Source of the DNA: Oxytricha trifallax
Taxonomy: Eukaryota; Ciliophora; Spirotrichea; Sporadotrichida; Oxytrichidae
Length of the DNA stretch: 64,000 bases
NCBI GenBank assembly: GCA_000711775.1
Contig: ARYC01000140.1
Span: forward strand, 140,420 to 204,419
Direction of reading: 5' to 3'
A program made the translations under genes and the position numbers. The notes under the pieces were generated by a model. It was not told the DNA's origin. It worked only from the letters and a program-made list of their open reading frames with translations, and ran no database searches. Position 1 is the first letter of the stretch, and each line of letters starts with the position of its first letter. This document shows, piece by piece, positions 57,201 through 64,000 of the stretch.

Positions 57201-60194
57201 CCTGAATTACACGAGAGGCATTGATTTTACCCTGAACCTGCACATTCAAAGCATGAACTATCACAATCGATACAAGTACTTGATTCTACCATCCCTCTCA
57301 TAGAATAAATTGTCTCACCATATCTCCCTATCCCACAATTTGAAGTACAGAGACCTGATACTTAGTCTACAAAACTATCTAAGCAGCCTGTAGTTTATTG
57401 AAATGTAACTTCATTTGTAAATTGATCAACATTAAATGAACATCTCACTGCCTCTGGATAATTTAAAGAAAATTAGTCACACTCTAAATTAAGTTATTTA
57501 AGTAAATTTTTTACAATAGCATCTTTTTTAGCTGTTAATTTCAACGATACTGTACCCATATGCACAGTTTAAGCATTAATATTCTCCTAGAGCATCTAAG
57601 CATATTTCCCCATCAGCATCTATAGAGGATTTAGATAAATTTAATTAGATTTACTAGGTTAACAATAGCTTTGGAATCTAGCAGCAGTTGAATTATAAAA
57701 ATTTGAATCTAAGAAATATCCAGGCTTGCATTTAAGGCAATTAATACTATCTGAAAAATCAAATAATTCGCAGTTAAAATCCCGTTAAATTTAATGGTTA
57801 AAAATAGGGATTTAAGTCTGTAAATTAAAATCAAATTTTAATTGGTGTAAATAATTAAAATATATCTGCTAATTATTAAAACTACTAATTGGATTGATTG
57901 TTCGTAAAAATAATTAAATCAGGGAAGGGAGCCTATATTTGATTTTAGAATAAACTTTTATACAGAACGTTATTCAATTTTATTAAATATTTACCATCTC
58001 ACAAAACTCTTTCTTATATACAAATCAGATTATAATATCTGAGCTGTAATCAGAGGTTGTTAATGGCTCTAAAAAATATAAAAATGCAATAAGTTACAAC
58101 AAAAGTCTGATTAATCACTAGTTACTAAAAACTTTGAGTTTAAATTTGAATCACATTATAAGCATTAGGAAGGATCAGTGGACGAGCAGGTTTAGCATTA
58201 ATCAGGATTTTCACATTCTAAATTTACATGTTTAGTTTATTTATGTATTGAATCATTTATAGAATTAGGGCGCTTAGCCATTTTTTCACAAGTAAATATA
58301 TTTTTGTGAGAAAAAAATAGTTTCAATTTTTTTAACATATTATTAATATTGCAAAATAGAAATGGAAAAATACCTATAAAAGAAGAAATCATAAAAATTT
58401 GTTAATTTTTAAATTTTAAAGCAAAAATATAAATATTAGCCCAATCATTTAAATTTAAAATTAAAATTAATTAAATAATAAAACTTACAATTACAAATAG
58501 AAAATTAGGTATTTAAATACTGTGGTTAATAAATATCAGCTTGTACCCTCGATAATCCTTTTTATTAATTCTCTCCAGGACATATTTCGCATCCAGTAAT
58601 TATATTGCATGATTAACATCCATACCCGCACCCTATATTTAATATAAAATAAATTTGTTCACAAGTTTAATTAGCAAGTAATTTTTTGTATATAATTTGC
58701 ATTTAAATCAATTAATCAAGTTAATCGTTATCTAATACTATGATAATCTGAATGCATTTTTTAAAATTGGGGGAGGAAAATTCCTGCATCAGTTTAGTTT
58801 TATTCCCCCCCCCATACTGAAGTTTCCTGCCTAAACATTTAAATTATAATTTTTCAATAATTACATAATATAATACCTTAACCATTTATAAACCAACATT
58901 TTAGTATATAAATTCAAGGTCTATATTATTTATTGTCTCATTTTATATTAAAAACAATATTGAATTAAAATTATTAAATCAATAATTAATATGATTTTCA
59001 AAAATATCTGGAAAGTCTAACAATGTAGAAAGGATATTGGATGTTAAATTATGAATAATTATATCATTATTTATTAGTAAAAAATTTGTGAAGTATATAA
59101 AATTATATAATTTTATGTGTGCTGCAAGAAAATACACCCAAAATATTGTTATTAAACTTACATTGGCACTCTTTAGTCATAGGATTATTCAAATATGAGG
59201 AATGAGCTCTTGTACAATCTTCAACACAAAATGAATAATGCTTTTTAAATAATTTAAATATTTTAATTTCAATAGATAATAAAATTTGAATATTAACGAA
59301 TAATTTAATCATTTAATCCAAATTGAGAAATAATTTAATCAATATGTATAAATCATGAATATTTAGTCTGCATAAAAGGCTTTCTATTTTTAATAACAGT
59401 CAATAAGTTGTGATCTAAATAAAAGTTATATTTAAATTATCAATTTTAGTTTAATATTTACAAAGCTTATAGGAAAAAATATCCTTTTAAAAGCTATTTG
59501 AAAGAAAATTTTAAATAGTAATTGTCTTTCTAAATATAAATTATAGTATAGATAAATTTAATTTTTTACTTTATATGATTAATTATGCTCAGGAAGGACA
59601 AGCGAGTTTGTTTGATTTTTAAGTAAATAAAGGTTGGCAGCACATTTTGAGCAAGTCAAAAACGTCAATCCTAATTAAGATGTCTCTTCACATTCAAGAC
59701 AACCGAATATTTGATCAAAACATTTTAAATCTATTTGACCATTTTAATTGTGAAAGTAAGAAAACATGATTTAATAATTTTCTATAAAATAGAGTTAATT
59801 ACTTCAAACAAGATAATCTTTATTAAACCTATGAGGTTATAATTCTAAATTATGTTAGTAATGACATTTATTTACTTTTGCATGTTGACTGTCCTGAATC
59901 ATAAAACTCATCAATTTCACCTAGAATTGAACACAATGACTAATATTGCTAAAGTATTATTGATTTGGCGAATTATAAAATAAATCGAATTATATTAAAA
60001 TCATTAAAATTAATAATAAAGCTTTTCCAAGCTATCGCATATTTGGAGAAATAAATTAGTACCCAATATTAAAGTTCAATAATTATTTATTTATTATTAA
60101 ATAAGTACCATAATACCTAGGCTAGGACAAGGCTAACTTTCAATAGTTATTAATTATTTAATTTTTGATTTATTTTTCTGATTCTCCCAATCAT
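26100..60194 (-). CDS. Giant germline locus of a Cys-rich/beta-helix transmembrane protein
   Basis: Coding blocks on the minus strand over 34 kb fit one ciliate-type surface protein in co-linear order: candidate start ATG 60194-60192, furin-like Cys-rich modules (59.97-57.15 kb), a long parallel-beta-helix region with recurring GGAIY/GGFIY/NSxF motifs (57.1-28.4 kb), a GCC2/GCC3-type Cys-rich module (about 27.4-27.05 kb), and C-terminal membrane helices (26.95-26.2 kb). Such proteins are surface or secretory-membrane proteins of unknown role in ciliates (family knowledge). Coding blocks of about 50-500 bp alternate with AT-rich IES DNA and at least seven mobile or repeat elements. I cannot exclude two or more tandem paralogues, but N- and C-terminal signatures each appear once. 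Individual junctions are mostly not resolved. Confidence 0.65.
26160..26520 (-). CDS. Giant gene: transmembrane helix and cytoplasmic turn
   Basis: Reads PQIRIFFVKLVMIAVFPILL, a strongly hydrophobic helix, then WSAIKLILKRK, then SSVVIALFLAHSSIVQYMF (second helix) and FYDFKCKKVDD. This is the usual order in the C-terminal domain of this ciliate protein type. Beyond about 26,160 the expected further membrane helices are not found. Confidence 0.75.
26650..28700 (-). CDS. Giant gene: last beta-helix strands, GCC2/GCC3 module, first membrane helix
   Basis: 27,420-27,050 encodes a Cys-rich module: ECQIGEQFTIAGKCEEC, GSCKTCPYDKAICSGG, then YPLPGYWRKSNTT, ALGYQGVLCADCQTGFSR and CSQCPERIL. 26,940-26,690 encodes a membrane helix (VAGVFFLFVFLIRSTLNSA) followed by KILINHFQLIMMTATFDINW and VFSIDCFLDNRYEDPNS. 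The blocks at 28,100-27,480 and 28,680-28,450 are beta-helix-like (Asn/Ser-rich with GGAIY-type turns). Confidence 0.8.
28935..29368. mobile_element. MITE family B, copy 1 (about 434 bp)
   Basis: Terminal inverted repeats GGGAAGTTTCCTGCACTTTT at the left and its complement at the right. The internal sequence shares many words with the copy at 32,999-33,438 (ACTATCAACCAACTT, CAATTAGTCAATATCTC, ATGTTCTTTCC-type). No coding capacity. A partial extra end (GGAGGGAAAGTTTCCTTCA) lies 40 bp upstream at about 28,890. Confidence 0.88.
29369..30099. other. AT-rich IES DNA inside giant gene
   Basis: No clear coding block. A 61-codon plus-strand frame at 29,791 is considered chance. Confidence 0.4.
30100..32770 (-). 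CDS. Giant gene: beta-helix blocks
   Basis: Several 100-400 bp blocks on the minus strand encode repeated strand-turn units such as QSVVGGAIYISNV, with short AT-rich gaps between them (e.g. near 30,930, 31,260, 31,540-32,030, 32,370 and 32,520). Each unit has the polar-ladder plus Gly-Gly turn typical of parallel beta-helix (pectin-lyase-like) repeats. Confidence 0.65.
32999..33438. mobile_element. MITE family B, copy 2 (about 440 bp)
   Basis: Same ends as copy 1 (GGGAAGTTTCCTGC ... GTGCAGGAAACTTTCC) and the same internal order of conserved words. Flanked by AT-rich IES DNA of the giant gene. Confidence 0.88.
33590..33920 (-). CDS. Giant gene: beta-helix block
   Basis: Short minus-strand coding pieces with beta-helix-like residues (GGLVYSLTHSGKIHF type) separated by AT-rich DNA. 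Boundaries approximate. Confidence 0.45.
34230..34706. repeat. Foldback element family C (about 475 bp)
   Basis: Inverted arms begin AATCAC[T/G]TAAGCTAAAACT on both sides. Within the arms, AGTGGTGGTGTTTTA and ATTTATCTCTCC recur inverted about a central AT-rich loop near 34,470. A (TA)n run sits in the right arm. Not coding. Confidence 0.82.
34940..35270 (-). other. GC-rich island, possibly coding, unexplained
   Basis: About 330 bp with roughly twice the GC content of its surroundings. The minus strand reads VTAGLVDVMLVDNLFAILGR and SCTPTLSELLGDHNPGFDS, with codon usage unlike the neighbouring ciliate genes and no TAA/TAG. A second frame reads LATLESVKKFNEREQTDNS. The plus strand is also open (61 codons from 34,950). 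It may be an MDS of another gene, a germline-limited gene piece, or foreign DNA. No family recognised. Confidence 0.4.
35600..37150 (-). CDS. Giant gene: sparse beta-helix blocks
   Basis: Minus-strand pieces at about 35,620-35,830 (NSLGGFVYIDVV) and 36,880-37,150 (YKNLTGVTEGIYYAS) are beta-helix-like. The DNA between (35,840-36,870) is AT-rich and mostly non-coding. Confidence 0.5.
38041..38540. mobile_element. TBE transposon remnant (one end plus internal fragment)
   Basis: The right edge ends GGGGTTTTGGGGTTTTG at 38,540, the complement of the TBE terminus at 60,209. The next about 60 bp also matches. The internal words TTAAATATGGGCATC and ACTTAATTAGTA match the non-coding stretch at 62,215-62,440 of the TBE at the right edge. 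No transposase is left. Flank AAT at 38,541-38,543 fits the ANT target-site habit of TBE elements (family knowledge). Confidence 0.82.
39100..39960 (-). CDS. Giant gene: beta-helix blocks among TA repeats
   Basis: Block 39,100-39,200 encodes DIYDSTFENVVANTKGGVIH. Further pieces occur at 39,600-39,760 and 39,880-39,960. Between them is AT-rich DNA with (TA)n runs at 39,033-39,060 and 39,257-39,285. Confidence 0.55.
41052..42085. repeat. Nested inverted-repeat element (about 210-bp arms)
   Basis: The left arm (41,052-41,260) and right arm (41,860-42,085) are inverted copies: TATTGACTTCAATTACTCACC / GTGAGTAATTGACGTCAATA at the ends, GGGGTGCTACCCATTTAAGA and GATCAAGTGGGTT inside. The approximately 600-bp centre has a minus-strand frame of about 215 codons (41,793-41,147), including the phrase NIVDDGNKYYFNTFDYILD. 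It could be a diverged integrase-like gene or chance; no catalytic triad can be claimed. Confidence 0.7.
42290..43050 (-). pseudogene. IS1595/ISXO2 (Merlin-like) transposase remnant
   Basis: Minus-strand pieces match the order of a DDE_Tnp_IS1595 domain: a Trp-Lys-Cys zinc-ribbon-like start (VWKCRNKS, about 42,870), LEKEEMCLGGRRKYN (in place of the usual IDE.YFGGKRKYN, about 42,580), FIEQRGTIKLFIQEVQNRNR (about 42,500), and QWRAYNRLRQLGHIHMSVTH with NVNF (about 42,370-42,310), which carries the family's DGWxAYxxL...H..VNH..NF block without its Asp. The parts are in different frames, so the gene is broken. Identification is from family memory and pattern only. Confidence 0.62.
43316..44879. 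other. AT-rich IES DNA
   Basis: About 1.56 kb of extremely AT-rich sequence. No coding block, inverted repeat or element was recognised. Confidence 0.45.
44880..46760 (-). CDS. Giant gene: beta-helix blocks
   Basis: Minus-strand pieces include GSFLFSATYAVTIQILNCNF and LNGLGGFIFMLQAKKLLLDS (45,170-44,900), with others at 45,230-45,550, 45,640-45,700, 45,850-46,020 and 46,460-46,750. Gaps are AT-rich. Gly-Gly turns and Asn/Ser ladders continue the beta-helix pattern. Confidence 0.6.
47219..48830. mobile_element. Long-TIR element, about 1.6 kb, no gene found
   Basis: The left end CCCCCAACTTTCATAAAC and right end GTTTATGAAAGTTGGAGGGG face each other; the inverted similarity extends about 180 bp inward (TTTTTTCCGAAAT, TTCTTCGACAAAAAATCTTCC, GATTTTCAGAAATTTCTTTAT). 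The centre (47,400-48,650) is extremely AT-rich with no convincing coding frame, so it looks non-autonomous. Confidence 0.82.
48945..49995. other. One-kilobase GC-richer island of unknown nature
   Basis: Base composition shifts sharply from the flanks. Short open frames exist on both strands (plus 49,800-49,982; minus 49,989-49,804 and about 49,650-49,400, the last reading CKESYLNQKHSSMQVSQC), but none is long or familiar. A small hairpin AGACCCCCTCTGTGGTCT is at about 49,482-49,500. It may be a piece of another gene, an RNA-type element, or an old insertion. Confidence 0.35.
50128..50535. repeat. Palindromic element family A, copy 2
   Basis: Ends ATTGCAGGAATACAT and its complement. The arms of about 180 bp are near-identical to each other but clearly diverged from copy 1 at 19,349-19,775, with which they share the ends and the GCGGTA...ATCGCATCT core. 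It sits directly right of the GC-richer island. Confidence 0.9.
50760..53240 (-). CDS. Giant gene: beta-helix blocks
   Basis: Minus-strand coding pieces at about 50,760-51,060, 51,140-51,370, 51,450-51,540, 52,050-52,300, 52,380-52,560, 52,640-52,770 and 53,070-53,240. They carry beta-helix-like units (e.g. ARSGGIIDTQHSYLTLNNLE near 50,930). AT-rich gaps of 60-500 bp separate them. Confidence 0.6.
53850..57120 (-). CDS. Giant gene: N-terminal half of the beta-helix/extracellular region
   Basis: The longest coding blocks of the locus. 54,223-54,032 reads YIPRYPYSILPLVRYGSSTN and DYISGIYSDVKYGMVDINTD. Further blocks are at 54,240-54,740, 55,000-55,450, 55,730-56,420 and 56,650-57,120 (e.g. YPFYSIQDALLLAEELGAPY, INIMPDKENQFVIINYKLRD and WIQFDAVDSLIDEKDDFPLF, which looks like the first beta-helix turns). 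Confidence 0.75.
57121..60194 (-). CDS. Giant gene: N-terminus and furin-like Cys-rich modules
   Basis: ATG 60194-60192 opens a frame through LLKVSLVLAQVL (possible signal/anchor) to CSILGEIDEFYDSGQSTC at about 59,960-59,880. Cys-rich pieces follow at 59,760-59,590 (CFDQIFGCLECEETS, TFLTCSKCAANLYLL), 59,230-59,110 (FCVEDCTRAHSSYL), 58,640-58,540 (GCQSCNIITGCEICPGE), 58,230-58,130 (NPDQCQTCSSTDPSQCLQC) and 57,370-57,170 (CTSNCGIGRYGET, CIDCDSSCFECAGSGQNQC). Such modules are extracellular. A TBE element begins 15 bp beyond the ATG. Confidence 0.7.
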
Positions 60195-60289
60195 TGCACC
60201 ATAGCAATCAAAACCCCAAAACCCCTTAATGAGGTTTATAAGAGCTTTGATTTGTAGGGAATTTGTTAGGGGTTGGGGTTATTAATTAA

Positions 60290-61345
60290 ATGCGAGACTA
60301 AAATTACAAGCTTTTGGGGTCTATTTATGATGAAGAGTATATAGATTTAGTGTCTAAACTGCGCTATGGATGTGATATATACAGTGAATAAATCAAACCA
60401 GTACTAAACTATAAGTCTATTGAACTGATCTTAAAGCGAAGTCCATCAAACTGTTCGCTCTCACTGCTTGAAAGCTGTGTAATTAAAGCAATAATAGCTG
60501 AATTCTTAGCCTAAGAGGAAGTCAAAGTTTCTATAGAAGTATACTGACTATCTTATTAATGAATAAACTTTGAAGTATTGGGCTCTCGACTAACGAGCTA
60601 TTATTTTTCACCGCCAGTTCCCTGAGTTGAAGATCTTTGCATAATCTGATGCAAACATTTATAAACGAAACGGTATCTCTTACAAAGGTGTAAATTGTAT
60701 CAAGAGAGTAATTGATTTCACTCTGCCATTTTACAACAACAACTTAAATTATATTTATAATTAAATGCAGAGAGCCTAATAGAATAATATTAAGTTTATT
60801 CATGCTGACGAGGCTGTGTTTAAATTCAACACTTTCATCGAGAAGTCTTGGTATAAGAGACATAGCAACATAGAAGTATATGACTAGAAAGTCAAGGTAT
60901 AAACAATGGCAATTCTTGGAGGTATTAGCGAGGATGCTGGTTTAGAAACTTATGTCATTCATCCTCGCTCTATTAAGACAGAGCAGCATATTAAGTTCTT
61001 AGAGCAGCTGAGAGAGAAGTACCCTGAATAAGAGATTATACTATTCGTTGATAATCTTTCTGTTCAAAAGACTAAAGAAAAAAGGAAGAGTTATGAACAA
61101 CTTAGAATAACGCCAGTGTTCAACGTTTCTTACAGTCCATAGTTTAATGGAATTGAGTTTTACTGGGGAATATTAAAAGGTCATTAAAGAAACTGCTGCT
61201 ATACTACTTGATGCATGACCTACCTATCGATACAGTAGACTTTATTAAAAGCTCAGCGAAGAGAGTAGATAATTAATTGGCATAAAAGTGTGCTAAAGAA
61301 GGGAGAGTGAATATAAATAAATAAGCTTTGTACTTAAGTTAATGA
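60290..61345 (+). pseudogene. TBE DDE transposase (42-kDa type), frameshifted copy
   Basis: ATG 60290 opens MRDQNYKLLGSIYDEEYIDL. At TGA 60,545-60,547 the frame is lost and continues in another frame from about 60,550 (LINEQTLKYWALDQRAIIF). Catalytic-region pieces of the IS630/Tc1-type DDE fold follow: FIHADEAVFKFNTF (first Asp), EIILFVDNLSVQKTKEK (second Asp) and SPQFNGIEFYWGILKG (Glu). A second shift occurs near 61,200, and the last part (LMHDLPIDTVDFIKSSAKR) ends at TGA 61,343-61,345. All three acidic residues remain. At least two frame breaks make this copy non-functional unless they are sequence errors. Confidence 0.88.
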
Positions 61346-61354
61346 ATATATAAA

Positions 61355-62140
61355 TCACATTTAAAATTCTTTAGAGGGAGCTAGCTTCTCTTTTTTTTCT
61401 TCTACTTCCTGCTACCCTACCCCTAAGTTTCTTCTCTTGCTGCCCGATCCAGCATCTATGTTCATTGACTCTGGAGGCTAAATATTTGAATAAAGTCTCT
61501 TGCTAAATTCATACTTTGTCTCCAACTTTGCTCTCTGTGAAGCTTGCTCTATTCCTTCATCAAAAAGATGCCAGTACCAGATTTTTCTAAAGAGTTAAGC
61601 TGCAAATCTTACTTGAAATATAAGGGCGCTTCTGCAGCTCTGAAAGCCAGCTCTCACTTATCTTGATCCCTTGTTTGTCCTATCTTCTGAAGAGATGCTG
61701 TACCTTTTCTTATGAGATTCTTGAATAATTTCTTTCAAGTAATCACCTTTAATTGTTGCAAGTATGCCAAAGAAATAGTTTCTTTCAGGCAGTTTATTTG
61801 ACAACTGCTTCTTAGTAGGCAGATACAGCGAAACCTCTGGGTAGTTCATAGCATCATCATATAAGTTAGTCACTGAGATTTCTGGATAGTTTGGAATCTC
61901 TGCAAACGTTACATCTTAAGTTTTCAATGCTTTCTTCTCTTCGCAGAGTATCGCCCTTAGAAATGAAATTTTCGTACCTTCCATCGTTGGCAAGAAAAAA
62001 CCAAATATATAATCAAAATGAGTTACTATAAGTTCATTGCCTTGCTGCACCAGGTAGCGGTGCAAATCCTCATTGCTTCTAAATCTTTGAATCAATTCAT
62101 GTGCTTGCACTCTTTTCATTGCATCATTCAATGACTCCAT
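61355..62140 (-). CDS. TBE second ORF (22-kDa-type protein), 261 codons
   Basis: ATG 62140-62138 opens MESLNDAMKRVQAHELIQRF. With TAA/TAG as Gln the frame stays open across to TGA 61357-61355. Near the C-terminus it has an acidic/basic tail (GSGSKRRNLGVGQQEVEEKK). Position and orientation between transposase and kinase match the TBE 22-kDa gene, whose role is unknown. At 261 codons it is somewhat longer than the name implies. It appears intact. Confidence 0.85.
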
Positions 62141-62821
62141 CTTGTTTACAGATCTTAGAAATGATATTCAAATTTAAGTTTAATGATGTCAATTATATAC
62201 CTCTGAAAAACTTACTATTAAATATGGGCATCCTATAGGAGATCAACCTCTAAGAAGGATATGGAGAAGGTTGTGAGAACTGTTTCAAACTTTAGAGATT
62301 GATATCAAATTCTACTGTTATAGTTCCATATTTTTAAAATTAAATTGGTACGCACTTAATTAGGAGCATTAATTAAAGCTAGTACTAATCATAAAATCAC
62401 AAAATACCTCCTAAAGCAGTACGTACTTAATTAGGTGCATCTCCTAAATCGGTACGTACTAAAATCAACTTATTATTGAAAGTAAAAATGGTTACTACCT
62501 CACCCATATTTAGAGCTGGATCGTCTCTTAACACTCATAGTTCTTCTCTAATTCTCTAAGAACTTCCCTTGAAACTTGTAGGCTTGCAAAGCTCTCATAT
62601 AAGCTCTCAGTTATAGAGGTAAAATTATAATTTTCAACTCAAATTTAAATATGAGCGCTAACATCTTAAGAAAAACAACAGCACTTCCATCAAACTAAAC
62701 GAGACTTACCTTTGGCAGCAATTAAAAGTGTGATAACTGTGAGATGAACTCTCATAAGTAACTACCAGAGCTATCACTTGAGATCTCTGTTATTAAATCA
62801 GAAATTAATAATATAAAATAA

Positions 62822-64000
62822 ATGGCAAACAAGAGTGTGGGAGACAGAGAGGAAGAGAAAGGTAATAATGAAATTCCTATACAAACTGAAGAAGTTGAAG
62901 TCTATTTTTGTGAGTTATGTGAGAGAGATTTTGCTCATAAATCAAGCTGGTACAGACATATGAAGGAGCATAGAGAAGCCAAGCCCACTGTATACTTAAA
63001 GCATGATAAAATAGATGAAAAGTATGACTGCTTTGAGTGCCATAAGCAATACTCTCATACAAGAGACTTGAAGAAGCATCTATTAAAAGCTCACAAGAAA
63101 TATAGAAGTTGAAAATCATGAAGTTGAGCTGAAGCTTCTAAAAAAAAGAAAAACGAGGGAATATTCTAAGGTCGTAATACCTGAATAAGCTAGAGAATTA
63201 GAGTACGTTAAGAAAGCACGAAACCAACTGACCTCTGAAATAACAAAAATTATGATCAAAATTCAATACAAGAAAATACCGATTCTTGCTTAAATTGACC
63301 TAGATACTTCTCTTTAAAGCTACCTAATAATAGAAGACTCCTTTGATAAGAAAGTTAACAAATCATCAATACGCATACAAGGTGTATCCCTTCAACTATC
63401 TCTTAAGTGATGATAAATATTAGATGGAGTCTACAAATGAGTATCAAGTACTCACTCAAGCAAAGTTTAAAGAATGTAGTTACTAATCAAGCTAGATGCT
63501 GTTCTCCTTGCCAAGGATCGACTCCCACTCTATGAAATGACTCTAAGAGATTTCATAACAGATCAAAAGAATCATAAGTAACTTGGATAAATAGCAACTC
63601 AAACCATACAAGGTATTAAAGAGCTTCACAAGTTAGGGTTTGTTCACAGAGATTTAAAGCCAGAAAATATATTGGTAAACTTTTCACCAGTAAGATTAGC
63701 AATAATCGATTTCAACATAGCCTAGAGAGTTGAAGTATCAAGGCTTGGAACTGTAATGGGAACTCAAGGGTACTATCCAGAAAGAGAAGACTGGAGAGAT
63801 GGTGACTTTTAGTGGGATGTGTGGGCTTTAGCAGCAATAATAATAGAGTGCGATATTCCTCGCAATGAATACTACTCTACAAGATGCGAGAAGGATGCTA
63901 AATAAAAAATAAAGCAATTTATTGACAAAACAAGAGTATCTCAATCAATGAAACTAATGGCAGAGTCAATAATAATTAAACCAAACTCAAGATCAGACAT
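62822..64000 (+). CDS. TBE zinc-finger protein kinase (57-kDa type), partial
   Basis: ATG 62822 opens MANKSVGDREEEKGNNE and two C2H2 fingers: YFCELCERDFAHKSSWYRHM...H and YDCFECHKQYSHTRDLKKHL...H. A TGA near 63,110 is bypassed only by a frame change; a helical linker follows, with another shift near 63,410. The kinase part contains GFVHRDLKPENILV (catalytic loop), IIDFNIAQ (DFN in place of DFG) and GTQGYYPEREDW with WDVWALAAIIIE, ending at the window edge. In TBE this zinc-finger kinase is one of three conserved genes. This copy may be degenerate. Confidence 0.85.

Larger units (their letters stand above)
60209..64000 (+). mobile_element. TBE-type germline transposon (left part, runs off window)
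   Basis: Begins CAAAACCCCAAAACCCC (the C4A4 telomere-like terminus) after AAT (60,206-60,208), fitting the ANT target duplication of TBE elements. Gene order is transposase (+), 22-kDa-type protein (-), zinc-finger kinase (+), as in Oxytricha TBE elements (family knowledge). A non-coding gap, 62,141-62,821, holds near-repeats of GTACG.ACTTAATTAGG and GGTACGTAC. TBE elements are germline-limited, and their transposases take part in developmental genome rearrangement. Confidence 0.93.

Noticed and set aside
62822-63112. The zinc-finger protein as a stand-alone gene with an overlapping minus-strand gene (62,877-63,119).
   Set aside because: The finger region is the N-terminus of the TBE kinase. 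The minus-strand frame is its antisense and lacks any domain.
1-64000. CRISPR arrays, bacterial operons, ribosome binding sites.
   Set aside because: No regularly spaced direct repeats and no prokaryotic gene organisation. The sequence is eukaryotic, with introns, IESs and a ciliate code.

Overview
The window is germline (micronuclear) DNA of a spirotrich ciliate, most likely an oxytrichid such as Oxytricha/Sterkiella. Four lines of evidence support this. (1) Genes read correctly only if TAA and TAG code for glutamine and TGA is the sole stop. (2) Conserved genes are interrupted by short AT-rich segments flanked by 2-8 bp direct repeats (pointers); removing one repeat plus the intervening DNA restores the frame exactly, as expected for internal eliminated sequences (IESs) between macronuclear-destined segments (MDSs). 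(3) Conventional 30-46 nt GT-AG introns are also present. (4) The right end holds a TBE-type transposon with C4A4 telomere-like ends and three diagnostic genes: a DDE transposase, a 22-kDa-type protein and a zinc-finger kinase. The species is inferred; no rRNA or other marker was seen.

Layout. 1-14,840 is gene-dense: a partial Gln/Asn-rich gene (-), the ribosome-biogenesis factor RPF1 (+), a TPR protein (+), the rRNA methyltransferase RRP8 (-), a secreted-type protein (+), an EF-hand protein (-), an 866-residue acidic, Gln-rich protein (-), an 813-bp palindromic element, and a 418-residue protein with an MGxxxSCC N-terminus (+). 15,380-19,890 holds the pieces of a scrambled gene in the order MDS2, MDS1, inverted MDS4, MDS3, with an intact EF-hand gene (-) embedded among them and a 427-bp palindromic element between the inverted pieces. 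20,042-26,078 holds a 103-residue gene, a long multi-MDS Gln/Asn-rich gene (-) and a further interrupted gene (+).

From about 60.2 kb down to 26.1 kb the minus strand carries dispersed pieces that fit one giant membrane-protein gene: furin-like Cys-rich modules, a long parallel-beta-helix region, a GCC2/GCC3-type Cys-rich module and C-terminal membrane helices. About 34 kb of germline DNA is used, because the coding pieces are separated by very AT-rich sequence and by many germline-limited elements: two copies of a 0.44-kb MITE, other inverted-repeat elements, a TBE remnant, a 2.4-kb element with decayed IS1595/Merlin-like transposase pieces, a 1.6-kb long-TIR element, and two unexplained GC-rich islands. 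60,209-64,000 is a TBE element running off the right edge.

Most exact IES coordinates given here come from frame restoration plus a matching pointer. In the giant gene only blocks are located, not every junction. No tRNA, rRNA, CRISPR array or prokaryotic operon was recognised.
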